This document shows positions 25,369-36,684 of a DNA stretch of 64,000 nucleotides, one piece after another. Every line of letters begins with the position of its first letter. Position 1 is the first letter of the stretch. Origin of the DNA: Dolomedes plantarius (Eukaryota > Arthropoda > Arachnida > Araneae > Dolomedidae). A model generated the notes under the pieces. That model was not told the origin of the DNA and searched no databases. It was given only the letters and a program-made list of their open reading frames with translations. The stretch lies in assembly GCA_907164885.2 (NCBI GenBank), contig OU015500.1, positions 52,713,033-52,777,032 of the forward strand, in the 5' to 3' direction. A program made the position numbers and the translations under genes.

Positions 25369-25371
<3 letters not shown>
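24154..25371 (-). mobile_element. Tc1-like transposon, 1218 bp, well-preserved ends
   Basis: TIRs of about 29 bp differ by one base: CACTCAAGAACCAAAACATT and, inverted, CACTCAAGAGCCAAAACATT, both continuing ATGACCACC. TA flanks both sides and merges with (TA)n arrays. The minus strand codes a near-complete transposase. Length is close to a full element. Confidence 0.92.
24185..25224 (-). pseudogene. Tc1 transposase pseudogene
   Basis: Start at ATG 25224 ([16 protein letters not shown]), the usual opening of this family. Residues 1-90 hold the HTH domain with [14 protein letters not shown]. Stops and a shift follow near 24950. From 24897 the frame recovers: WARE...DWSMDQWERVTWSDESRF carries the first aspartate, GMFQQDNAPCH the second, and after a shift near 24410 NAIEHIWDV carries the glutamate. 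It ends GGPTRY stop at 24185. About 36 residues separate the second D and E in the best reading. One or two frameshifts and stops are the only defects, so it is a fairly young copy. Confidence 0.88.

Positions 25372-25403
<32 letters not shown>
25371..25403. repeat. (TA)n microsatellite
   Basis: TA array between the Tc1 right end and the next repeat. Confidence 0.95.
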
Positions 25404-25406
<3 letters not shown>

Positions 25407-26049
25407 AATATATAAAAATGAATGTTTGTATCTCTGTAATTGTATAGAAATCCACAGTTTAGGAGCAACGACCGTGAAATTTTACATACAGGCGTCTTTA
25501 AAAACAGCCGAGGGTCTGAAGAACTTCAAAAATCGAAATTAATTACCGTTGATTTTTAATTAATAAAAAACCAACAATTTGTAAGCTGTTACACTTTGTG
25601 GAATCACCCCTCTGAATATGGCGTCCACGATAGGGTTAGCTGGCAAACAGCGAGCAAAAAGATAAAAATAAATAAAATCAAAAAGTTTCAAGTTATATAT
25701 TAAACCAGAATAATAAATGAAAATAATAATCTTTCAAGTCAGATTTTACACTCTAAAATAAATCGGATCCAACGGCATATTGACACTCTCACACGCGATG
25801 GAAAATTCGAATCAACCACGCTAAGTGTCACGATCTTTTTTAATCGCTACTGCAACCCCCCCTAGCTTATGTCTTTCTGTGTATTGAAGAGTTAAAGACT
25901 AAGCTTCTATCCTGCTAACTTATTTCTCATTTAAAACTCCTCTTACTCCATAAATGTATGTATATTCACAAACCCATAGCAACTTTCCAAAAAACTCATT
26001 GCGTATATTTCTTACTTTACTCAACACTGTTGTATATAATCGTGGCGCG

Positions 26050-26118
26050 TTCATTAAAACTGTTCATTTGGTACACCGTAAGACTCGGGTTCGAGTCTGG
26101 GATCGTGCACATTTTGCT
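26050..26118 (+). other. tRNA-like B-box sequence, possible SINE remnant
   Basis: GACTCGGGTTCGAGTCTGGG looks like a tRNA T arm (TTCGAGT loop, stem with a mismatch), preceded by GGTACACCGTAA. No D arm, so a tRNA-derived SINE fragment is more likely than a gene. Confidence 0.3.
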
Positions 26119-26154
26119 AAACCTGTATTTTCAGCTTTTTATGAAGGCATTTTT

Positions 26155-26270
26155 ATTTCAGCTTTTATTTTATTATTTTTTAATTATTATCTTTATTTTA
26201 TTTTATTATTTTTTAAATTATTATTTTTATTTTATTTTATTATTTTTTTTAATTATTATTTTTTTTTCAG
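26155..26270. repeat. TTTTATTATT low-complexity tandem repeat
   Basis: About three ~45-base units of TTTTATTTTATTATTTTTTA-type sequence. The hydrophobic frames at 25954-26298 arise from it. Confidence 0.85.
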
Positions 26271-26703
26271 CTTTTTTATGATGAAAGACCGAATATAGCT
26301 GAAATCTGAGGAGTTTATTATACATTTATATATTTTTAATTGGTTTTCATATTATTAATGTGTATAACATTTCATATGCTTTTTTTTTCTATGTTATTTA
26401 TACTGTGTTTAGTTTTTTAATGGATTTTGGTAGGTTTGTTATAAATTTATTTATTTTATGTTTCACTTTCCAGGATTTTTTGCTCCAATGACAAAGGCTA
26501 AATCTTTTCTATGTTATTTATACTGTGTTTAGTTTTAAAATTGATTTTGGTTAACAAACATTCATCAATAATTTATTTCTGGGCATTGTATTGCTAACAA
26601 TTAGGATAACGAACAATTTTTGACGGATGCGATTCTCGATTCACAGATATTCAATAGATGGCGCCACTATTTTAAACTTTTAGTATTCCATAAACCAACA
26701 CTT

Positions 26704-26740
26704 CCTAAACGTTCGTTTAGGAGGTGTTCCTAAACGAACG
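26704..26740. repeat. Palindrome CCTAAACGTTCGTTTAGG plus partial copy
   Basis: A perfect 18-base palindrome at 26704-26721, then CCTAAACGAACG at 26729-26740, which repeats its left arm. Origin unknown. Confidence 0.85.
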
Positions 26741-27143
26741 GTACATTCAAATTAAATACAATGTCAGTGTATGCAATTAATGTCAATATATATATATATA
26801 TATATATAATAAATACGACGATCAATGTATACGATTGATGTAAAAAAAAAAAAAAATATATTAATAAAAAATCGTAAGGGATATTTTTATAGACAAAATA
26901 ATGTAGAAGAAAATATTCAAATTAAATCTCATAGAACATACTAAAGAATATAGTAAAGTTAAAGTAGTACAGTTTGAGGAACATATCTTTTACATTATTT
27001 TAATATTTTTTTCAATAATGTCCAATCGTCTGCCGCAATTAGCAAGAAAAAAAGTATTTTTTGCCTATTTCGTTGTTATGTGAAGATAAATTTATTTAAA
27101 GTAACAGAAAAAGAAATCACGTGATCAGCGTTTAATAAATTAA

Positions 27144-28582
27144 CCTTTTACATGCCAATGTTCCTTTTTCGGAACACCATCTTTAATATTTTTTTAAAAA
27201 TAAACTGTGATATCTGTCAGTTTGAAAAAAATACCGTATATTATAGAAGGCATGATTGATTTTTTGACTTTTTTTTTTCAAATATGAATATTTTAGCGTA
27301 GAAAAATTTCTAAAAATCAGCTTTTTTCACAATTTTTACAGTACGTAAGAAAAAAAATTCTATAAAATTCCTAAAATTCAAATCCACCCAAAAATTTCCC
27401 CATCGTACTTGCAAAGGACAAGTTTAACGAGTTAATAAAATAAATTAAAATAATAACAAGAAATATTTCCTCAAGACTGCGTAAAAATGCAATGTTCCAA
27501 AAAAGGAACATTGGCATGTAACGATATACAAAAGCAGTGATATCATATGTGATCAGTGATTCTGCCGTCTGATTACTTAGAAAATTCAGCCGAACTTACA
27601 AAGCTGTACGCCCTACAAAAGGAGACTCTTTAGGCGTCGACGCAAATGATATTCGGCAGTTTCTTGGATTACTGTTGTTTAGTGGCTACCACTCAGTACC
27701 TGATGAAAATACATATTGGAGCTCTCAGGAAGATTTGCATATCCTAATTGTTAACAATACAATGCCCAGAAATAAATTTCGGATGTTAAAAAAGTATTTC
27801 CACATTGTTGATAATAGTAAATTGGAACCAGGCGATAAATTAGGAAAAATTTCTCCCTTTTATAAAGAGGTTGGAAAAAATTTTCGTCAAAAAATTTTCG
27901 TTTTTCATGAAAATATGAGTATCGATGAATCCATGGTTCCGTGTTATGGGCATCGTTCGGCTAAGGTGTTTATACGTGGAAAGCCAATTCGCTTTGGTTT
28001 CAAAGTTTGGATGATCTGCTCAGCAAATGGTTATCCTTATGCTATGTCTATCTACGGTAGAAAAAGTTCGAAAAATGAAAATTTGGCACTTGGATCAAAA
28101 GTTGACTCCGAACTATTATCTTTTATTGACAATCCAGAGAAACGCAAAATATTTTTCGATAACTTTTTTTACATCGTACAGTCTGCTGACAGATTTATCT
28201 AACAAAGGCTTTAAGGCAATCGGCACAGTGCGAGATTCCAGAACGGGACAATGTTCTCTTAAAACAGCAAAAGAAATATCGAAATTTCAACGTGGAGAGT
28301 TTGATTACCGATGCGATGGAGAAGTTTATATGTGCCATTGGAACGATAGTTTTGTTGTAACTATTACATCAAATTTTATCACTCACGAACCATTAGGAAG
28401 AGCAAAAGGATATGTCCGAGCTAAAATAAAAGTTGATTTTCCTTAACCTTACATTATAAAATTATATAATAAAGGAATGAGTGGAGTACACCTGTTAGAC
28501 CGACTTCCTGGAAGTTATCGACCAAAGTTACGCAGCAAAATATGGTACTTTATTCCTTGACAATAGTGTGGCATGTAAAAGG
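27144..28582 (+). mobile_element. piggyBac element, 1.44 kb
   Basis: TTAA duplications at 27140-27143 and 28583-28586. The 14-bp TIR CCTTTTACATGCCA is perfect at both ends. Inside the left end lie palindromes GTTCCTTTTTCGGAAC (27167-27182) and GTTCCAAAAAAGGAAC (near 27493), the latter followed by an inverted TIR-like TTGGCATGTAA. The interior codes a 5'-truncated transposase. A full element is normally over 2 kb, so ~1 kb has been lost. Confidence 0.93.
27570..28560 (+). pseudogene. piggyBac transposase pseudogene
   Basis: Central and C-terminal part of a DDD piggyBac transposase (DDE_Tnp_1_7 family), which cuts and joins at TTAA with exact excision. 27675-28202 is one frame: LGLLLFSGYHSVPDENTYW leads, MSIDESMVPCYG carries the first catalytic aspartate and IFFDNFFY the second. 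A frameshift near 28190 moves to the frame ending at 28446, and a second leads to GMSGVHLLDRLPGSYRP (near 28480). There the third catalytic aspartate (GVD in the family) is histidine (CAC). The N-terminal domain is absent and the protein ends before the Cys-rich tail. It is dead on several counts. Confidence 0.9.
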
Positions 28583-28960
28583 TTAAATTCTAAAAATTAA
28601 TCTTTAAATATTCACCAAAAATCATAAAATGGAGGTAAAGATTCGAAAAAGATTTCATATTAAAAGGAATTTTTATGATCTTTTTCGTCATATGAATTTT
28701 ATAACCCTCAAATTATTTTTATTTTAAATGAAACTTAAAAAAAAGTTACTAAAACAACTCAAAAATTTAATTTTAAAAAAATCTAAGAATTTTTCAAAAA
28801 TCTTTCTAAGTGCACTCCTACACTATAAGAAGAATCGGCATGCAAAATTTCAGCCCTTTTATTTCCCGCGGTTTGGTCTGTACGTTGTATGTCAGTCAGT
28901 TAGTCAATCAGTCAGTCAGTCAGTTAGTTACGGAACTGTTTTATATATACATATTATTAT

Positions 28961-29480
28961 TACTATCTTTATATCGTAACGTTAACTTCATGCGCACGCA
29001 TTATTTTCCTATGCTTTTTTTTATCTTTATAATAGCCTAATTTTCATATGATTTTAAACAACAATAATTTTTAACTGACATTCAATTCGCTGTTAAAACT
29101 TTATATTTACACCCTATTTAAAAGAAGTAGGGTGTAAATTTTTCAAAGAGGATGTTTTCAACACCAACTTCAAAGAAGTAGGGTTTAAATTGTAGGGTAG
29201 AAAGTTGGTAAAATCAAAATTTTGTGCAATGTATTTAATTTCTCGATTAAAGTAGTTTTTTCTAAAAAATTAATTTATTTCGCTTCAAAAGCTAAATATT
29301 TTATGCACGCGGTTTATATTATTATTACTATCTTTTATATCATAAAGTTAACTTCATACGCGAACTATTATTTCATATGCTTTTTTTTTATTATTATCTT
29401 TATAATAGCTTTATTTTCATATGCTTTTAAACAACTATCGTTTTTTATTCATATTATGTTGGTTTTTTATTAATTAAAAA
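28961..29480 (+). repeat. Direct repeat pair in unassigned AT-rich sequence
   Basis: 28968-29065 and 29325-29435 are similar. Both run from TCTTTATATC-TAA through GTTAACTTCAT-CGCG to TTTATAATAGC and CATATG-TTTTAAACAAC. A smaller pair with GAAGTAGGGT-TAAAT lies near 29125 and 29175. No gene. Confidence 0.7.
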
Positions 29481-30375
29481 TTAAGGGTAATTAATTTCGA
29501 TTCCGGAAGTCTTATTATCTTTATTTTCATATGCTTTTTCATTTACGAATTATTCACATGTTGGTTAAAAAACTTATGTAATTCATACATTTGCGGAGTT
29601 TAATATTGTAATTAATAAATTTATTATTTCTGGAGAGGATGTTTCAGGTTTTAGTGATACTATGATGAAAGGCTGAATCTACCAAATTCTGAGGAGTTTA
29701 TTATGGAGAGAAAAGGAATTTAATATGTAGAGGATGTTTATAGGAGTTTAATGTGGAGAGGAGTTGAATGGTTTGCAGCCCTCAATGAACACTTCATTTT
29801 TAAGAGGCAACGCTAGAGTCATATCATGGTTCTATTGGAAATTTCAGCTAAACCTGTAATTTCAGCTTCTTTTTTTGCCCAAATGAAAAAAGGCTAAATC
29901 TATCTGAATTCTGAGGAGTTTATTATAATTTTATATATTTTTTATTGGATTTTCATTTTATTCATGTGTATAAGATTTCACATGTTTCCACCCCAACAAC
30001 CTCAGAACGTAAATCAGAAGCGCTACCGATAGGATACCACGAGCCCTGTAATATTGTAATTAGACTTTAATAACGAATTATTTACCGAATTAATACTGCA
30101 CAGCCGTAGATCTGATTGAATTTAAATTCAAAGGATAATACGTGTTTTAAATTAATTTTTAAATTTTTCATGCACCCATTTTATTTCCAAATAAATACTC
30201 GAAATTTGTGTTTTGCCTGGACATTTTTTTTTTTGAGTTCCTTAACTAGAAACCTCCAGAAAGTCGGCCAACCACCTGAAATTGATTCAAGGACCCTGAA
30301 GACGTCCATGAACCACAGATTATGAAATCATGCATTAGATATAGATATTTATATATAAATTAACTAATTGATAGT
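29481..30375. other. Unassigned repeat-like sequence
   Basis: CTGAGGAGTTTATTAT phrases near 29685 and 29920 match one near 26300, so part is an old dispersed repeat. A GC-richer stretch at 30000-30060 and the frame at 30116-30325 have no recognisable domain. Confidence 0.4.
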
Positions 30376-30379
30376 TTAA

Positions 30380-32493
30380 CACTAGAACCGCGGAGCGGGT
30401 CAATTTGACCCAAAACGATGTTTAATTTATCACCACGCGAAAAGTATCGATTGAAAAAACAATTCCTTTTATGACTTTTAATATTTTAAGGTGAACAACA
30501 GTTTACCAAATTTAAAAATTCGTAACATAAATATTTTTCCGGTTATTAACACTTATACCTAGAACCGCGGAGCGGGTCAATTTGACCCGTAAGAAATGTT
30601 AATGCACAAATAACGAAAAACAGATGCAATTTTTCGAACTGCAACTGTAAAATACTTCTACCCCACCCTAGAATTCCTTAAATGGACTGTACAGAAGGGG
30701 GGAATAGTGAAGGTTTTTTCAGTCAAGGTCATTATATTAGGTTTGAAGCACGAACTACGTTCGAATGCAATAAAGAATTACTGCGAATATTTAGACTTTT
30801 TGAAGCTGCTTTTATTCTGTAATTAGTATATGTATAAAACTATGTCACGACGCCGTAATCTTGCTGTTCAGGAAGCTTTAGAATATTTAAAACAATTATA
30901 TGAAAAGGATTTAGAAGGTTTGGAAAAGGTTTCTCAAGATTCGATTTTGAGTAGTGAGGATGAATACCTGCCTGCTAATGAATAAAATTTGGATTCGGAT
31001 GAAGAAAATTAAGTGAAGATGACTCTGCAATGCTCTAACAATCCCTGGTCCTTCTCATCGCATACTGATGATAATTTATCTGATAAAAAATAGAAATCAA
31101 ACATTCCAAGAAAAGATACACACACGCAAAGAAATTTGAAAAGAAATCGACAATAACATTCAAAGTTGGAAATAATGAAGATGGCAAAGATGCGACAATT
31201 TGGAATGTCGCTCAATTAGGAACAACGATAGAGGAAGAAAATCAAAGTGTAATATTTTGAAAGAAGTAGCGGGTCCCAACACCACATGCTAAACGCAATG
31301 TTATCGACAACAGTCCTTCAAGTGCTTGGAGACTTTTTATAGATGAATGGATATTGAAACACATAAAGAAATGTGCTGAAGATGAAGCTCATCAACCTTT
31401 TTAACAACACTGAAGCTTGCAGAGGGCATTTGAATCCAAAACACCAGCCTTGTAGGAACTGTAAAATGCTCAAGAAGAAAAATACTAGTCTCTGTAAAAA
31501 TTTTAAAATCCACATTGTATTCGACTACGGTACTAATCATAAAGACATGAGTCTAACTGTTTATTAGGTAAAACAAGATAAAACCGTTTTGTTGCTAAGT
31601 AGTCTCCATTTCAAACTTAGAAATTGCAGATAACCCAAAAAAAGTACCTGATACAATCGTTTTCTACCAACGCAACTAATACGGTGTGGACGTGATTGAA
31701 CAAATGGCAAGGAAATTTACAGTCAGGTCTGCTTTACGTAGGTGGCCGGTGCAGGTTTTTTTGTAATATTTTGGACCTTGCTGCAAATCAATGGCTGGGT
31801 TTTATATAAAGCTGTAACTGGAAAATCTATTAGTAGACGAGAATTCATTCAAGACTTGGTTGAAGACTTGCGAGAAAAGTTTTGTTCTCTTCCGACATAA
31901 AAAGGTGTCAAAAAGGAGCATCTGAAGCAACCATTGAAAACGACGGACAACCAAAAATTAAGCGTAAACGAGTCCGATGCCACATTTCGAAATGTGAAAC
32001 TAAAACTCTAGATATCTGTTCAAATGTAAAGCACCCATCTGGGAAAATGTACAAAACTTATTAATCAGTTTTGTACAAAATGCATACAATAAATTGGATT
32101 TTATAATCTGTAAAACTAAGTACTGATAAAATTTTTAGTAACTGATAAAAATTTTAATTTTAAATTTTTTGAAATTGTCTAAACATATTAAAAAGAAATA
32201 CTCTGTTTTTCGATTGAAATTAGGAAATTTATGCCATATTGTTTTAAAGAGACCTGTTATTATACTCAAAGACATAAATTTTAAATAATACGATTTTGTA
32301 AAAATTAGTTAATTTCTCTTGATTTATATAAATTATTTAATGTAATTCTGAGGAAAAATTGATTCTTATTTAACAAATAAAATGTTTTAGTAAAATAAAT
32401 TAAGCGTTTGTGCTATTTTATAAGTTTACAATCTAGGTCAAAATGACCCGCTCCGCGGTTCTAGGTATATCGAAAGTCCCCGCGGTTCTAGTG
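30380..32493 (+). mobile_element. piggyBac element, 2.11 kb, with doubled terminal repeats
   Basis: TTAA at 30376-30379 and 32494-32497. Outer ends are CACTAGAACCGCGG in inverted orientation. A second inverted pair lies inside: TATACCTAGAACCGCGGAGC at 30554-30573 and its reverse complement ending at 32469, each continuing into a GGGTCAAWTTGACC palindrome. The left inner repeat is itself preceded by TTAACACT. The interior has broken transposase frames. Confidence 0.9.
30842..32090 (+). pseudogene. piggyBac transposase pseudogene
   Basis: Starts at ATG 30842 (MSRRRNLAVQEALEYLKQLY) with an acidic N-terminal region ending in a stop at 30983. After stops, a piece near 31300-31350 (SAWRLFIDEWILKHI) fits the N-terminal domain. 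The catalytic middle with the first two aspartates appears deleted. From ~31585 the C-terminal part follows: PKKVPDTIVFYQRN, then YGVDVIEQMARKF, which keeps the third aspartate, and RRWPVQVF. 31882-32064 gives a basic, cysteine-containing tail (KRKRVRCHISKCETKT), like the Cys-rich DNA-binding end of piggyBac proteins. Multiple stops and shifts. Confidence 0.85.
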
Positions 32494-32497
32494 TTAA

Positions 32498-34230
32498 CTA
32501 ATATAGCTAAATTTAAGAGATCTATGTTATCTATGAATACTTGATTTTATAGTACAAAAATTATGGAATAATAGTCTAGCCAAAGTAAGCAATAGGAAAT
32601 TTTATAAAATTCCTTTAGACTTTACTATAGATATTAATGAATTTTAATATAACAAAATTAATCTGATGATTGTAAATAATACGCATAATAATATGTATGA
32701 AATTATTGTACAAATAATGGCATAAGCGATTCTGATTTAAAGTGTCTATGTATAATAAGAACCAAATAATGCATCTATTAGTTAAAAAAATGATTGTGTA
32801 CATTTCAGAGGAAAATGATTAGCGAAAAAACTACGTAAATCAGAATATATAAATTTAATATTATTTATTTCGTAGAAAATCTAAATGCTCCTAGAGTCAT
32901 TCTGTATTATTATAAATAATTTTTTTGAGAATAAAGTAACCCTAAAAAACATGTAATTTATGTTGTTACCACAGGCATTAACGCGGTTTATTCGAATCTG
33001 ATGTAATTAAAAATTATATATCTTACATTTCGAAATAAGTGTTATCCAACAAATGCTGATCTTTATAATTTTATATTTCGTGAATCCATTTAAAGCTTCG
33101 GTAATTCTAGTTTATAAAGTATTGATATATTGGAATTCATATATATTAAAATATCATTGATTTTATCAAGTGTAACAGGATAATAAATTAAGTAAAGGGA
33201 AGTTTTCTGAAACATTGAGACACACTGTTTTGAAATCAGAAATGAAAATTTTAGAAACAAATATTCCGAGATAAACTAAGCACAACAAATGAATCAAAAT
33301 CGATGTTATCAAACTTCGGTGATTTATAGTGAATGATACTTTCTTCATACTGACAAGTAGAATGAAGTTTTGCCTTGATTATTTCAACGCGGAGTAACAT
33401 CAAAAGGTTTACTCCACGTTTGTAATCGATTTATCGATAACCAGGGAACCACAACTTTTTTTTATCGCTCTTTCCTTACTTTTACAAAATATTTTATTTC
33501 CTTCGATTTCAAATTTTATCAGTTGAGATCAATATATATTGGGGAAAATGCAGTTAAATAGGCCGTAAACACAAGGTAATTGCTAAGTTTAAACCACTCA
33601 ACTTAAAGCAATCACTAATATTCTGTTTGTTATTTAACTCAAGCAAAGCAAAACATTTTTTATTACACGTTTCCTTTTATTAAGTATTTTAAAAAGAATA
33701 GCAGTTTGAGTAATTAGTTGAAGCTATGTTCATTACTGAAAAGATGAACAAGGACTCATTATAATAATTTGTTACCGAGTTTTCCAAAATAAGGAAAATA
33801 ACACTCATATAATGACCAAACATATTATAATTGTCGATTTCTTTTATCTAAAGCGTTTTAAAAATGGAAAATCTGAGTTTTGTAGACAGTACCTAGAGCA
33901 ATTTCATAAATTCTAATAATAACACAAAATTATATATTCATTTTAAAACCAGCATTAATTATAGTTTTCTAAGACTGTAAACGTTTAAAAAAACAACTAA
34001 ACGAAAAAAAATTCTATTTTAAGAATGGAAATATTTTTTTCATTCCACTCAAATTCACAAATAAGTCTCCAACAACAATATTGTTATATATTTCATTACT
34101 ACTGTTTATAAGCTGTTATCATTGGAAATAGCAACACAAAGAAAGATTTGTTAGATTGACATGACAGATAGTTTCTTATAATAAATGCAAATGATTAAAA
34201 TGATTCAAACATGATTTAAACTCATTGCAG
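32498..34230 (+). repeat. Block A, second copy, part 2
   Basis: Aligns with ~750-2410. The best-conserved parts are 33195-33380 (against 1355-1530) and 33700-33790 (against 1860-1945). It ends TTTAAACTCATTGCAG, the counterpart of TTTACACATTGCAG at 2398-2410. No transposon signature. Confidence 0.7.
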
Positions 34231-34463
34231 ACTGCAATGAGACCTGGGAGTTATTAATTTTCTCAAACAGCAAATCACAACAGTGTGTCGGGAATTTAGT
34301 GTATCGATATTGCTCTGCTATGGACAGTTACAAACACGATTTTTTTCCTGAAACGAGCCAACGTAAGAACAATAATGAAAAGTTATCAGAGTTTTTAAGA
34401 AGATGCCTTAAGAGAATTATAGAGTTGGGAAAAGGGGGTTTGTATATAGTGATATTACTGTAG
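34231..34463 (+). CDS. Candidate 3'-terminal exon of an unknown gene
   Basis: A splice-acceptor-like ATTGCAG ends at 34230. The frame that follows is open for 77 codons to a TAG at 34461-34463, with a stop in the same frame just upstream of the acceptor (34212), as for an exon. The product is not low-complexity. It opens CNETWELLIFSNSKSQQC and has four cysteines spaced C-x16-C-x8-C-x30-C and a charged, helix-prone segment (KLSEFLRRCLKRIIEL). I do not recognise the family. The frame resumes after the TAG for 58 codons to 34640, so a nonsense mutation or short readthrough is possible. AATAAATAAA at 34937 could be the poly(A) signal. The first locus copy is broken here by a Helitron. Confidence 0.35.
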
Positions 34464-35148
34464 GCATTGGACAAATACCCTGGAGACGCAAGAACTTATA
34501 TACCCATCGTCATGTGTGATCTGGATCTCATATGGCTAAGTCATAAAGAGAAAAATAACATGTACTTGCTTCGAAAAACAGTGATGATTCTTCGAGCGGA
34601 TAATCACAAAGTTTTCCCAGCAGTAGAGAATAGGGGATAGCTAGGTTGATGTTTGTCAGCACTGTAAACCAGTTTGCTGCATAGAAGGTTTGTAGCTCGG
34701 ATGTCTTTTATGGTGAAATCTTTCAAGCCCTTATCAAGCTTTCCATGTACTAACTAGAAAGCTATTTAAGAGTGAATCCTAATCTTTTGACGAGTGAGGT
34801 TTCAATCCCATATCCAGTTTTTTAAAAAAAAGTTATTACGCAGGAAGACTAAATTTATCAACATATCATCGAGGAAATGACTAGCAGAAAGTTTTGAACT
34901 TTTATTTTTTTGTCAAATCATATGTAAAGGAAATGCAATAAATAAATTAGGCTCGTGGAATTTTCATGCCAAAAAGATTAAACAAATAAGTTTTTTAAAA
35001 CTGTGGCCGCGATATAGTAATGAAAAATATATTATTTGTTTTTACGCACCAGTTTTCATGGGTGTGTTTCTTGAATATTTTTTAATGCTAATGAGCTCTG
35101 TATGCAAACAATGAAATAAGAAAAAAGTTACCTTTATATTTAAATATA
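34464..35148 (+). other. Possible 3' UTR, then AT-rich sequence
   Basis: GC-richer than its surroundings up to ~34830. An AATAAATAAA signal lies at 34937-34946. No counterpart in the first locus copy was found. Otherwise no feature. Confidence 0.3.
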
Positions 35149-35193
35149 TTACAAATATATATGAATATATATATATATATATAGATATAGAGT

Positions 35194-35244
<51 letters not shown>

Positions 35245-35345
35245 ATATATAATATATATTATATATATTATATATATATATATATCTATATATATATATA
35301 CATATATATACACATATATATATACATATACATGTGCATATTTAT
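35149..35345. repeat. Compound TA/TATC/TACA microsatellite
   Basis: Mixed (TA)n broken by GATA, TAATATAT and CATA units. Confidence 0.95.
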
Positions 35346-35859
35346 ATACATACTTTCTTTTCTTTATATTATTCACCGCCTTTGTGGTATATAGAGATAT
35401 GTGAATGTTTTAAGAGGAAGGAGGAACACACAATTATTCCATAATTTAGAAAATAGCCCCATTCAAGTAATAGAAGGTAAACATGCAATACTGCCATCAA
35501 ATTAAATTATGAATAGGTGTTTCTAATCTTTTAACTGTGGTTCAAAACGTTTCAAATGAAATGAAATATTTCATTATTTTCATGACATGAATGGTCAATC
35601 TACAGACTGAAATAAAAAACTACCGTTTATGGGTAATTTATTTCTTACCATTATTTAAATGTTTGTACAAACATTTCGCTAAATTATTCAACAGAAGGCT
35701 AAAAATATGACAGCATAACTTGCTACTTTTGGTACGAAAAAGTTTCGTGTCACTTTTCTTAAAACAACAAAACGTACTACATCCTACATGGTATAACAGT
35801 CGTCATGTGATGGTTAATTTTATTTTTTGCTTCAATTTAAGACTCACTTAAAAAAAAAA
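35346..35859. other. No recognised feature
   Basis: AT-rich. Nothing identified. Confidence 0.5.
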
Positions 35860-36684
35860 TTATTTTTCACGCTATATCTTTTTTTAGTTCATCAATGTAT
35901 GGAATACAAAAGGAAAAAAAATACATCTGTAAATAACTAGACAATGTAGCAATTTTTATTGTTTATTTTATCTCACACGCTAACCGCAACACGATTTTAA
36001 AGCATCAGCATTGTAACTTTGTTTGAAAAATTAGTTTAATAAGAGACTTCTGTGTCAAAAATTCTTCCACTCACTGTAATGAATATGCTGTTTAATTTTA
36101 ATAAAATTTCTTACAAAATGAGAATACATGTATAAGAATATACTTGTGAACATTCTTACGAGATTTTCTTTTACGATATTTTTACCCTTAGTTTTTAATT
36201 TCATATTGTTATATACGCTGACAAGATTTTTGCATGTACTCTGTTTACAAATTCTTTAAAAAGATTCCTCTGTTACAAATTTTATTTTTTCTTGTGTTAA
36301 AACAGTTATATCTGACCTTTTTTTATAGAATACATGTATGCAATATTATTTGCAAGTTACGATTCTGGGATAATTTTTTATCTTTACTACTTGCTGCTAT
36401 TCAGCAGATAATTAAAGCTTGCATATATCAAAATTGTATGCAATGATATGGACTAGTTCTTTTAATGGTAGACATACTAGTTTATGTTTGTGCATACGAA
36501 TTCATCAAGATAAATATCAGTTTTTTTTCTGTGATGAATTCTATTACAGTTTTGAAGCAAATGATTTTTGCTAATTTTACTGATCATGCACTTAATTAGG
36601 AGTAAATATCTTAATGTGAAGTTATCACTCTATTTTCAAGATCGGCATATTTTTTACAAAATTAGATAAAACTATTAATGTTAC

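Larger units (their letters stand above)
25404..26787 (+). mobile_element. Helitron-like 5' segment and unassigned sequence
   Basis: Starts TCTAATATATAAAAATGAAT after an A, the usual form of one Helitron 5' end type, but no 3' hairpin or CTRR was found, so only the left edge is supported. The body resembles other repeats here. CTGAGGAGTTTATTATA (near 26300) recurs near 29685 and 29920, and 26395-26620 resembles 3495-3625. No helicase was seen. Confidence 0.45.
26809..28960 (-). mobile_element. Helitron-like repeat, copy B, interrupted by piggyBac
   Basis: Reverse complement of 23374-24069, in two pieces: 26809-27143 and 28587-28960. Shared landmarks include GTCCAATCGTCTGCCGCA, AAATCACGTGATCA and the (GTCA)n tract near 28890-28925. 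The piggyBac at 27144-28582 accounts for the whole gap. Joining the flanks in thought restores alignment to copy A, which proves the insertion order. Confidence 0.75.

Noticed and set aside
25954..26298. Membrane-protein-like frame of 114 codons
   Set aside because: Its hydrophobic half is a translation of TTTTATTATT repeats.
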